Assembly: GCF_030409685.1 (NCBI RefSeq) | Contig: NZ_JAUFQJ010000014.1 | Location: forward strand, 62,001-126,000 | Length of the DNA: 64,000 nt | Origin: Ferruginibacter paludis | GTDB taxonomy: Bacteria > Bacteroidota > Bacteroidia > Chitinophagales > Chitinophagaceae | Direction: 5' to 3' | Shown here: positions 55,834 to 62,681 of the stretch, piece by piece | Position numbering within the stretch: position 1 is the stretch's first letter | Layout of the letters: the number at the start of each line of letters is the position of its first letter | Position numbers and translations under genes: made by a program | The notes under the pieces: generated by a model | Databases searched by the model: none | Told to the model about the DNA's origin: nothing | What the model saw: the letters and a program-made list of their open reading frames with translations, nothing else

Positions 55834-56298
55834 ATGACTAGTACACAGATTGAAACATCACCCCTGGCTAAAAACGCGACAGCCGCTGAGACAATTGAAA
55901 CATTCCTTGCTTTGAAATACCCCGACGGGGCTAAGGGTAAAAGATATTCTATGGAATGGCTTGTATTTGAGGGACTAATGGGAGGTCCTAATGAGCCGAT
56001 GGACGAAGCGTTTGTAATTAAAGATGCCTTTCTCGATCTTTTGGTGGGATTGAGTAATCCTAAGGTTAATAAGGCTTTCACGGGAAGGTCCGTAAAAGCA
56101 ATTTCTGAGATGTCTAGACGTATAGTGGGATTTATGGAGTTTTTACAGGAGGAGGAGGCGCTAGCACTTTTAGAGATGCAATTGACGAAAAGCACTAGGA
56201 CAGCAGACGAGCAAATGGAGAAGCTCTTAAAAAAGGAATACGGAGAAAAGATAGCTGAGCATATTCGCAAAGAGAAACTTAAATCCGATATTGCTTAA
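55834..56298 (+). CDS. Unknown 154-residue protein
   Basis: This soluble, helical protein (TIETFLALKYPDGAKGKRYS, then VNKAFTGRSVKAISEMSRRI) starts just after the 12-bp palindrome and is followed 11 bp later by a possible ribbon-helix-helix gene. The pair resembles small partition or repressor modules of mobile elements, but no motif proves it. Confidence 0.5.
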   Translation: MTSTQIETSPLAKNATAAETIETFLALKYPDGAKGKRYSMEWLVFEGLMGGPNEPMDEAFVIKDAFLDLLVGLSNPKVNKAFTGRSVKAISEMSRRIVGFMEFLQEEEALALLEMQLTKSTRTADEQMEKLLKKEYGEKIAEHIRKEKLKSDIA

Positions 56299-56309
56299 AA
56301 ATAATTGAT

Positions 56310-56582
56310 ATGAATACTAAGAAAAATAAGCCGCTGCCCGTAGGCCGGCCAAAAAGGAAAGACAAAGACAACACCAAGGCGCCCAGTGTAGAGCGAGGAA
56401 CGATCCCAGGAGACAAGCGCAAAACTTATATTGTCAAAACCGAAACGGCGGACAAAGTCGACGCTATTGCTTATTGGGACCGGATCAGTATTAAGGACGT
56501 TGTTGGTGAAGCTTTCGAAAACCATATAGACGCCTGGGAAAAAAAGAATGGACCTTTAAAAGTTCCAAAGAAAAGCAGTTGA
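56310..56582 (+). CDS. Possible ribbon-helix-helix DNA-binding protein
   Basis: This 90-residue protein has a basic N-terminus (KNKPLPVGRPKRKDK) and then KRKTYIVKTETADKVDAIAY, followed by SIKDVVGEAFENHIDAW. The strand-helix-helix pattern is that of MetJ/Arc or ParG-type proteins. It may bind the palindrome at 55752-55788. A strong terminator follows 12 bp after the stop codon. Confidence 0.55.
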   Translation: MNTKKNKPLPVGRPKRKDKDNTKAPSVERGTIPGDKRKTYIVKTETADKVDAIAYWDRISIKDVVGEAFENHIDAWEKKNGPLKVPKKSS

Positions 56583-56593
56583 AAATTTTATTG

Positions 56594-56629
56594 AATAGGC
56601 CCGGATTGGATCCGCGCCTATTTTTTTTT
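56594..56629 (+). terminator. Intrinsic terminator of the rightward satellite operon
   Basis: AATAGGC and GCCTATT plus an inner CGGA/TCCG stem form a long hairpin with a single C-C mismatch, followed by nine T. It separates the rightward genes from the leftward cargo operon. Confidence 0.85.
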
Positions 56630-56701
56630 GTTCAATAATCTAATTTTACTTTGTACCGAAATCGAAAAAATAGTAGTGTCCCAGTTTGCAAATAGGTGCT
56701 T

Positions 56702-57283
56702 TTATGCAAGCTTCAGCAGGGATGTTTGAGTTGTTAGAATTGATATATTTTCAACTCTAAAATCAGAGTCATTAGTTACTAGTACTAAATTTTGTTTAAG
56801 GGCAACTTTCGTAAAAACGTGATCATTGAAATCTAAATGTCGTGGAATGTTTTTTATTAAAGTATCGCAGGTATATTCATTTAAAGAATCTGAGATAAAT
56901 GAAATTTTGTCCTTGTAATCTCTAATAGACACACAGGCATCTTCCAGGTCTAACAAGTAATCAGCAGACTGTCTGTAATTTTTTTTATAGTGAGTATGTT
57001 TTTTTTCTCCGTCTGCCATTGGAGTGTGTAGGCAATATTCATAATAATAAATGTCATTCATAATCCTATTTATTAATTCTGAAATTAACAAAGATGGCAT
57101 GGCAATGGTCGCAGTTGGCGCTGTTCTGTTTCTAATGATTTCATTAAAAAATTTGGTATACGGGTCAAAGTATGGCTTATTATAAAAGTCATATAAAACC
57201 GCTAACCAAACATTCGAATCAAAAAAATACCTACACCCATTTTGTGGAGAAGTTCTTCGAATATCAGATATTAGAAAAGCCAT
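56702..57283 (-). CDS. PIN-domain nuclease, third gene of the cargo operon
   Basis: This 193-residue protein has PIN-fold landmarks: first-strand Asp in RYFFDSNVWLAVLYDF, acidic Glu in LLISELINRIMNDIYY, and the C-terminal DFNDHVFTKVALKQNLVLVT followed by NDSDF with two further acidic residues. PIN domains are metal-dependent ribonucleases, best known as VapC toxins, but no antitoxin-like gene is adjacent. The ATG overlaps the stop of the STAS-like gene by 1 bp, so translation is coupled. It is the probable effector of the operon. Confidence 0.7.
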   Translation of the reverse strand: MAFLISDIRRTSPQNGCRYFFDSNVWLAVLYDFYNKPYFDPYTKFFNEIIRNRTAPTATIAMPSLLISELINRIMNDIYYYEYCLHTPMADGEKKHTHYKKNYRQSADYLLDLEDACVSIRDYKDKISFISDSLNEYTCDTLIKNIPRHLDFNDHVFTKVALKQNLVLVTNDSDFRVENISILTTQTSLLKLA

Positions 57284-57624
57284 TATGCTTTACCTATCGC
57301 ATTATTGTAAATTTCATGAAAAGCATCTGGGTTGAGAGCCCGCCTTTTCAATCTTTGGATCTTATTTGGAATAGCTTCATTTTCGTCATCAAAACCTACA
57401 AACTTCACATATTCGTCAACTTTGGCTCCGAAATGAAGATATAATTTTCCTAAGAAGTTATTCAGAAATATAGTAGAACAGATATCCATACCTTCAAACG
57501 AAAGGTCAATATTTGTTTGCGTGGCTATAGCATTTTCTACAATAGGCAAAACCAATGCTGCATCTTCCATAGAATCAGCACTTTTCTTATTAATGACGGA
57601 TAATATGTTGAGAGTTTGTGTCAT
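57283..57624 (-). CDS. STAS-like DUF4325 protein, second gene of the cargo operon
   Basis: The ATG at 57624 is chosen over 57657 because it yields a normal N-terminus (MTQTLNILSVINKKSAD); 57657 remains possible. The core NIDLSFEGMDICSTIFLNNF followed by LGKLYLHFGAKVD fits the DUF4325 STAS-like family (strand, then a Ser/Thr-containing loop, then the F-L-N helix). Such domains act as switch partners that bind ATPase or kinase proteins. The flanking genes supply a STAS-HATPase fusion upstream and a PIN nuclease downstream. Confidence 0.72.
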   Translation of the reverse strand: MTQTLNILSVINKKSADSMEDAALVLPIVENAIATQTNIDLSFEGMDICSTIFLNNFLGKLYLHFGAKVDEYVKFVGFDDENEAIPNKIQRLKRRALNPDAFHEIYNNAIGKA

Positions 57625-57696
57625 GTTTACAGTAATCCTTTGCAAGCTAATATACAAAAAACATACAAATCTACATTTTTTTTCCGTAGCCGGGTG

Positions 57697-58566
57697 TTAA
57701 TTTTTGTAATCAACTGCAAATATTAGGTTGAGTACGCTCCCATTGAAGTTATGAGATAGTTTATAGCCCTCAATCCCCATTGCCGCCAAACTACTACTCC
57801 AAAAGCCTTTACCAGTGTAAATCTGAAATATCCCATTGTTATTGATACAATAATCAAATATTCCTGATAAACCCAGTCCTCCGATTTCGCATGCCGCATT
57901 TACAACCTTACTGCTGCCTCCGCTTACCGCCCATTTTATTGCTTCTATATCTGTATTAATTGCTCCCTTTTCGTGCTCTCTTATTGGCACAAGAAAGCCT
58001 ACGCCCAAATCAACTAAGGTTAACATAAAACGTTTTTTGTTGGGATAATATTGCCCACAAATAAATCCGGGTAAGTCTGTTCTTGCATGCCTTAAAATAT
58101 TTTGGAAAACATCATACAAATCAGAATGAATTTGATGTTTTATTTTTTTCTCGATATAATTCATACCTCTATTAGCCATGAGTTGTAGCTGGATGTATTC
58201 AGAAAAATCTTGTAATTCTGTAGGTAAAAATTTTTTGACTGGGATTGTTGTTTTCTCTACATCTTCAAAGCTGTAATTTGAATCTTGCAAACAACCATTT
58301 CGGAATAACACATGAAATTTTGAGAATGCGTAATCAAAATTTGTTGTGAGTGTTAAGTTGTTTTCTGTTTCTAGTTTAAAAATAAGGGCTTCAAATAAAG
58401 CGGCTAGGTTTGCGTCAATCCATGTCATATTAGATAAATCCACCTCTATCACTGTATTGTAATATTTAGAGGCGTCAAAATAAAACTGCATTAGAATATT
58501 GATACCTTTTGGAGAAGTTGTTACATTGCCAACAATGTTTACAATAATTTTATTTTGAGTTTCCAT
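57697..58566 (-). CDS. STAS-HATPase fusion protein, first gene of the cargo operon
   Basis: This 289-residue protein combines a STAS-like N-terminal half (VIEVDLSNMTWIDANLAALF near residues 40-60) and a GHKL/HATPase domain: N-box DLYDVFQNILRHA near residue 150, G1 LTLVDLGVGF, G2 EIGGLGLSGIFDYC. There is no histidine phosphoacceptor or membrane helix, so it is more like an anti-sigma-type or MutL-type ATP switch than a sensor kinase. The pair with a DUF4325 protein and a PIN nuclease suggests a nucleotide-controlled sensor-effector system. The substrate is unknown. Confidence 0.75.
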   Translation of the reverse strand: METQNKIIVNIVGNVTTSPKGINILMQFYFDASKYYNTVIEVDLSNMTWIDANLAALFEALIFKLETENNLTLTTNFDYAFSKFHVLFRNGCLQDSNYSFEDVEKTTIPVKKFLPTELQDFSEYIQLQLMANRGMNYIEKKIKHQIHSDLYDVFQNILRHARTDLPGFICGQYYPNKKRFMLTLVDLGVGFLVPIREHEKGAINTDIEAIKWAVSGGSSKVVNAACEIGGLGLSGIFDYCINNNGIFQIYTGKGFWSSSLAAMGIEGYKLSHNFNGSVLNLIFAVDYKN

Positions 58567-58704
58567 ATGCCTTGAATCTATTTACCTTCATTATCTTTTT
58601 ACTTTAATACTTCTTCTTTTTTGCATTTCGTCTGGTCAGTTCTTTATTTTTACACATACTTGTCTATGTAAGCTGTGATTGTTATCTTTACAGTAATAAA
58701 ATAG

Positions 58705-58776
58705 TGATCCCGGAAGGGGTCGGACCTTCATTTTCACCTTAGCGGGGCGGTGTTCTGACCATTGAACTACGGGACC
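58705..58776 (-). tRNA. tRNA-like gene, degenerate
   Basis: On the reverse strand 72 bases fold as a cloverleaf: acceptor GGTCCCG with CGGGATC (7 bp, one G-U), D-arm GTTC/GAAC with loop AATGGTCA, anticodon arm CCGCC...GGTGA (one mismatch), 4-base variable loop and T-arm GAAGG/CCTTC. The anticodon loop CCGCTAA would read GCU (Ser) in standard numbering, but position 33 is C instead of U and the variable arm is short for Ser. No CCA is encoded. It may be a decayed or unconventional tRNA. Confidence 0.55.
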
Positions 58777-58842
58777 CTATTAAATTTTTAAAAACCATCA
58801 GCATTTGGCGCTCAAACTACTTTGCTGATGGTTTTTGTATTT

Positions 58843-59349
58843 TTATATCTCGATACTTTCTTTCATTCTACCTGATAATTGGTTTTCATTGTACGTGTGT
58901 TCTTTTTTAATTGAGCCCTCAGAGTCTACCCAGGCTTTTGAGCCCCAAAAAATATTAAGGTTTCCTTCGCCAACTTGATAGCTAACAATCACCTTATCAC
59001 TCTTAAGAGAATATACTGCCTGCTGCGTTCTCTTTGTTACAACTTTTTCATCCTCATTCGGTTCCTTTTTGATAGCCCTTTCAACTATTTCCCTCATGTG
59101 CAGAAAATGGCCGGCTTCTTTTAAAATACTCGCAACTTTCATCTTATTAGAGATCCCACCTGGCTCTCCAATTGGAACAGTGTTACCAGGCGTAACTAAT
59201 GCATTTGCTTGTTTCTTATCGTTAATATTATACGCGCCCTTTAAAGCTCCTAGTGCATTTACTAAAGACTTATATAACAATACATCTGGCTTTTGCTCCA
59301 ATTCGTCAATTTTAAGCTGAATAGATTCAATAATGCTCTTATCTTCCAT
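58843..59349 (-). CDS. HARE-HTH-like regulatory protein
   Basis: This 168-residue protein has an N-terminal coiled coil (SIIESIQLKIDELEQKPDVL) and a C-terminal winged-helix region resembling the HB1/ASXL/HARE-HTH domain: KVASILKEAGHFLHMREIVE followed by VTKRTQQAVYSLKSDKVIVS. That domain is found in RNA polymerase delta and restriction-related proteins and is thought to contact nucleic acid or modified DNA. It precedes the tRNA-like gene and the STAS/HATPase/PIN operon in the same direction and may regulate it. Confidence 0.5.
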   Translation of the reverse strand: MEDKSIIESIQLKIDELEQKPDVLLYKSLVNALGALKGAYNINDKKQANALVTPGNTVPIGEPGGISNKMKVASILKEAGHFLHMREIVERAIKKEPNEDEKVVTKRTQQAVYSLKSDKVIVSYQVGEGNLNIFWGSKAWVDSEGSIKKEHTYNENQLSGRMKESIEI

Positions 59350-59540
59350 ATAAATTATTTTACTATAGTAAAGGTATAAATAAGAATTTGAAATAACACT
59401 GAAAGAAATTAGGAAGTGAGCCTAAAGGATGGCCAAATGATAACCAGTTAGATTCATGTATACACACAAACAACTGTATATCAATGATATATGTTATAGA
59501 AATGCGGACAACGGTGTTTTTATCCACAGGTGTTAACAAA

Positions 59541-59832
59541 ATGGGCTACTCGGAATTTATCGAAGTAACCCATAGTATTTACTGGATTTTACATTATCGA
59601 TTTACGCTATCCTTTGACTAGTAGGGTTTTTCGCTATCTCAGTGCGTCTCTACGGTGATAGTGCACTGGCTTTCGGGCGTCACCTTTCAACCCTCCGCAA
59701 CTGCCTATGCCACAGCAGCAGCTTAAGCTTTTCTGCTATTTTTATTTCGTTATTCAGCTCCGCAATAAGCGTTCCCGGGGTTCAAACTTTTTGATATCCG
59801 CTCTTGCCGGGTAACAAGAGTTACGTCGCCCG
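59541..59832. ncRNA. Candidate structured RNA, strand unresolved
   Basis: Paired segments seen: a 10-bp hairpin at 59541-59550/59564-59573 (one G-U), an interleaved (pseudoknot-type) pair CTATC 59634-59638 with GATAG 59657-59661 and CAGTGC 59640-59645 with GCACTG 59663-59668, a 7-bp stem 59748-59754/59764-59771 with a bulge, a hairpin 59801-59806/59815-59820, and a long-range CGGGCG 59674-59679 with CGCCCG 59827-59832. No hallmark of RNase P, tmRNA or group I/II introns was found. It could alternatively be a packaging site or a DNA structure. Confidence 0.4.
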
Positions 59833-60023
59833 CAGGTAGGTTGTTTGCATTTGTCAAGAGAGACTTTGTTATTGACGAATAAGGACCGTTTAAAGCGATA
59901 AGATTTTTCTGGAAGGGCTAAAGAAAGTTCCTTTTATTTAAAATGTGGGCGCTATTTTTTTTTTGACATTATGGTTTTATCTACATCAGCTGTGAGAAAT
60001 TGAGATTGTATACTTTTTACGGG

Positions 60024-60050
60024 TTTATTTGCTACCCTTTTTGCTACCTT
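60024..60050 (+). repeat. Candidate integrase arm-type site, right end
   Basis: TTTATTTGCTACC, six bases, GCTACCT, matching 43065-43090 in both arms and spacing. In the circular form these flank the core site on both sides. Confidence 0.5.
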
Positions 60051-60054
60051 TAAA

Positions 60055-60097
60055 ACAAAAAATCCTGAAATCCTTATCAGTAAAAGGTTTCAGGATT
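60055..60097 (-). terminator. Element-supplied ssrA terminator
   Basis: AATCCTGAAA (60061-60070) and TTTCAGGATT (60088-60097) form a perfect 10-bp stem. On the reverse strand a run of T follows. It lies 7 bp beyond the mature tmRNA 3' end but inside the element, so the element brought it. Confidence 0.85.
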
Positions 60098-60103
60098 TAA
60101 AAA

Positions 60104-60129
60104 GTGGAGCTGCAGGGAGTCGAACCCTG
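60104..60129 (-). repeat. attR: 26-bp core within ssrA
   Basis: Identical to 42937-42962. This copy belongs to the intact tmRNA gene, covering the T-arm 3' half and the acceptor. Confidence 0.9.
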
Positions 60130-60475
60130 GTCCAAACATATTCGCCATAAGCTTTCTACATGTTTATTGCTGCATTAATTGTAGGGAAAAAGCCGGGGCA
60201 ACACAAACCAACTTTAACCTTAGATGAATGGTCTTAAGCAATGATCACATCATTTCATTGCAGCAACCTGTTTTCTTTTTGAGTCGGCGGAGGAACTTGG
60301 CAACCGGCCAGCCCGTTCAACGGCCCTAATGGGTGCTAATCTAATAGATTAAGCAGCCATGGCATACTGAGTATTGCCATTTGAAGTTTTGGGTATTCAG
60401 ATTTAAGTGCTAATTATCCAACGCACTACATGCTTACACTTACAAAGATCTATGCTGTCAAAACCGGTCAGCCCC
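60105..60475 (-). ncRNA. ssrA: Transfer-messenger RNA (tmRNA)
   Basis: On the reverse strand the 371-nt RNA starts GGGGCTGACCGGTTTTGACA, the conserved tmRNA 5' end, and finishes with a T-arm and CAGCTCC acceptor that pairs with the 5' GGGGCTG; CCA is not encoded. The tag frame at 60349-60378 reads GNTQYAMAA then TAA, comparable to the YAMAA/YALAA tags of other Bacteroidota. With SmpB it rescues stalled ribosomes and tags proteins for degradation. Its 3' end is the satellite's attachment site, and the duplicated core keeps it intact. Confidence 0.95.
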
Positions 60476-60522
60476 GTTCCTTTATTAATAATTAAAAATT
60501 GATCATTGCTAATAAAGAACAG

Positions 60523-60530
60523 CAAATTTA
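60523..60530 (-). promoter_or_regulatory. Candidate ssrA -7 promoter box
   Basis: The reverse strand reads TAAATTTG, an exact TAnnTTTG, about 48 bases before the mature tmRNA 5' end. That implies a short 5' leader removed by RNase P. No -33 element was confidently placed. Confidence 0.4.
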
Positions 60531-60604
60531 CGAAAACTATTTTGTTACCACATGTAAAACTGTTGTGCAATACATTTGCACTTCTTATTTTAACAAAAAT
60601 TACA

Positions 60605-62395
60605 ATGCCTCCAGAAAAATATTACAAGGACAGGATAACAACGCTACAACAGCAATTACAGCAACAGTTGCAAAAAAAAAGATGGCTGGGCTGGTCACGT
60701 TTTGCTGTTGTACTGATGCTTGGCTTAGCCATTTATCTTCTACTGCCTTCTGGCCTCGCTTACGTTGGTGCCGCTACGTTGGTGTTAGGTATTGTTTTTA
60801 CCAGGTTATTGTTTACAGATCTGCGCAATAAACTGGCCATAGAAAACACACTTCACCTGGTACAAATTAATGAGGACGAAATAAAATCACTGGCACATAA
60901 TTATTACTCCTTTGCTGATGGCCAAGGGTACATGCCGAAAGAACATCCCTATGCAAATGACCTGGATATTTTTGGAAGGGCATCGTTGTTTCAATACGCT
61001 AACCGCACTACTTCTGATATGGGAAGTGCTACCTTAGCACAATGGCTTTTAGAACCTGCGGATGTAGTAACCATCGTGCAAAGGCAGGAAGCTGTAAAAG
61101 AATTGGCTACCGTAACTGAGTGGCGCCAGCAACTGGAAGCATACGGCCGCCAGCAAAAAATTACCGCCGGTACGCAACAAAGATTGCATGACTGGCTGCA
61201 AGCCACACCACATTTTATCGGCAACCATTTTTGGAAAATAATTCAATACGCCGTTCCTGCTGTTATGATCAGCATACTTATCCTGAATATCGGGGATGTT
61301 GTTTCAGACCATGTACGAAATCTTTTTTTACTCGGCTCCGCCATCATTGCTTATGCCATGGCAAAAAAAATTGCTCCACTGCATGAGCAGGTAAGCAAAA
61401 TGGCGGATGAATTATCTGTACTTGCCAACAGCGTACAGCTGATTGAACAAACGACTTTTAAGTCACCACTGCTAAATACACTGCAGCAACATTTCATTAT
61501 TGAAAATACCAAAGCATCTGTTCAGTTAAAACAATTGAAAAAAATTGTAGAAAGACTGGACATCAGACTAAACCCGGTAGTGTTTGTTCCGCTGGCCATT
61601 ATTTTTCAGTGGGATGTACAACAAGCCATGGCGTTGGAAAAATGGAAGCAGCGCAACCGGCAAAATATTGGAGAGTGGTTTGATGCTATAGGTGCATTGG
61701 AAGCCCTGCATAGTTTTGCAGGACTTATTTTTAATAATCCCGATTGGTGCTTTCCGGATTTTAAAACGGAGCATTTTTTTATAGAAGGCGAAAGTATTGG
61801 CCACCCGCTCATCAGCGCTGTCAAAAGAGTGAACAACAATATCAGCATAACGCACAAGGGCGAATTGATGCTGATAACGGGCAGTAATATGGCCGGAAAG
61901 AGCACTTACCTGCGCAGCATTGGTATTAACACCGTGCTGGCAATGGCAGGTGCGCCTGTATGTGCTGCATCCTTTACATTATCGCCGGTACAGATCATCA
62001 GCAGTATGCGCATTGCAGATAACCTTGAAGAAAGTACGAGTACATTTTATGCTGAATTAAAAAAATTAAAAGCTATCATCGACCGGGTAAATGCCGGTGA
62101 AAACATATTTATTTTACTGGATGAGATATTAAGGGGTACCAACTCCTTAGACCGGCATACAGGATCGGTAGCGCTGGTAAAACAACTGATCAGGCACCAG
62201 GCAGCCTGCATTATTGCAACACATGATGTTGAACTGGCCAGGCTGAAAGACACCTACCCTGAAAATATATTAAACTATCATTTTGATGCGCAGGTAAGCA
62301 AGGACGAGTTGTATTTTGACTACAAATTAAAAACGGGCGTTTGTGAAAGTTTGAATGCCTCTATACTGATGAAAAAAATTGGAATAGAACTCTAA
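60605..62395 (+). CDS. Membrane-anchored MutS-family ATPase
   Basis: The ATG at 60605 (MPPEKYYKDRITTLQQQLQQ) is preferred to 60506, whose extra 33 residues are unlike the family. Two hydrophobic segments follow (FAVVLMLGLAIYLLLPSGL, LVLGIVFTRLLF), then MutS core and lever helices, and a C-terminal ATPase: Walker A ITGSNMAGKSTYLRSIG near residue 420, signature SMRIADNLEESTSTFYAELK, Walker B FILLDEILRGTNSLD, and ATHD. It lacks the N-terminal mismatch-recognition domain. Such membrane MutS-like proteins are common in Bacteroidota; they are not the classical mismatch-repair MutS, and their role is unknown. It is divergent from ssrA. Confidence 0.85.
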   Translation: MPPEKYYKDRITTLQQQLQQQLQKKRWLGWSRFAVVLMLGLAIYLLLPSGLAYVGAATLVLGIVFTRLLFTDLRNKLAIENTLHLVQINEDEIKSLAHNYYSFADGQGYMPKEHPYANDLDIFGRASLFQYANRTTSDMGSATLAQWLLEPADVVTIVQRQEAVKELATVTEWRQQLEAYGRQQKITAGTQQRLHDWLQATPHFIGNHFWKIIQYAVPAVMISILILNIGDVVSDHVRNLFLLGSAIIAYAMAKKIAPLHEQVSKMADELSVLANSVQLIEQTTFKSPLLNTLQQHFIIENTKASVQLKQLKKIVERLDIRLNPVVFVPLAIIFQWDVQQAMALEKWKQRNRQNIGEWFDAIGALEALHSFAGLIFNNPDWCFPDFKTEHFFIEGESIGHPLISAVKRVNNNISITHKGELMLITGSNMAGKSTYLRSIGINTVLAMAGAPVCAASFTLSPVQIISSMRIADNLEESTSTFYAELKKLKAIIDRVNAGENIFILLDEILRGTNSLDRHTGSVALVKQLIRHQAACIIATHDVELARLKDTYPENILNYHFDAQVSKDELYFDYKLKTGVCESLNASILMKKIGIEL

Positions 62396-62404
62396 TTTAT
62401 GTCT

Positions 62405-62675
62405 GATATCTGATTTTTTGATGTCTGACTTCATGCTGCGTTAACCATGGTCCGTCTATGTAACAGTACTTTGTACTAATTTTTTTCCACAACGCATCTA
62501 CGATAAATTGAAGCCGAATTCGTGATTTTTGATGTCAGGATATTTTCCGCCATGAAGCTTTTGATTTCGCGGGTTAGCTAAATAAATGAATTTCTTCCCA
62601 TTGCTAAAATTTCAGAAAATCCCAAAAATTACAGACCAAAAGAAATTAGACATCAAAAAATCAGCCATCAGATAG
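62405..62675. repeat. Long inverted repeat between genes
   Basis: CTGATTTTTTGATGTCT at 62410-62426 and its exact complement at 62648-62664 form a 17-bp inverted pair about 220 bp apart, with an imperfect third copy near 62520-62537. It occupies most of the gap between the MutS-like gene and the lipoprotein gene. Possibly a non-autonomous palindromic repeat. Confidence 0.45.
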
Positions 62676-62681
62676 TCCTGT

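Larger units (their letters stand above)
59350..60054. other. Non-coding region of the satellite right end
   Basis: These 705 bp hold no supported gene. The part from 59541 to 59832 is rich in paired segments (listed as a separate candidate RNA), and integrase-arm-like repeats lie at 60024-60050. Confidence 0.5.
42937..60129. mobile_element. PICI-like phage satellite integrated in ssrA
   Basis: The element is bounded by 26-bp direct repeats (attL 42937-42962, attR 60104-60129) derived from the ssrA 3' end. Next to attL is a tyrosine integrase pointing inward. Then come HTH/excisionase-like genes, a primase-VapE helicase, iteron-like repeats, a terminase small subunit, a tape-measure-like gene, small unknown genes and, inverted at the right end, a three-gene cargo operon. 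Large terminase, portal, capsid, tail fibre and lysin genes are absent, as are relaxase and conjugation genes. This organisation resembles phage-inducible chromosomal islands. A deleted prophage is the alternative, but the compact intact frames argue against random decay. Confidence 0.8.

Noticed and set aside
56702..57657. A VapBC-type toxin-antitoxin pair
   Set aside because: The partner of the PIN gene is a DUF4325 STAS-like protein about 110 residues long, not a small DNA-binding antitoxin, and a HATPase belongs to the same operon.
59541..59832. RNase P RNA, group I or group II intron
   Set aside because: The conserved GAGGAAAGTCC of RNase P, the group I core and the group II domain V pattern were not found.
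42937..60129. An integrative conjugative element
   Set aside because: No relaxase, coupling protein or Tra genes are present. The terminase and tape-measure genes point to phage-related transfer.
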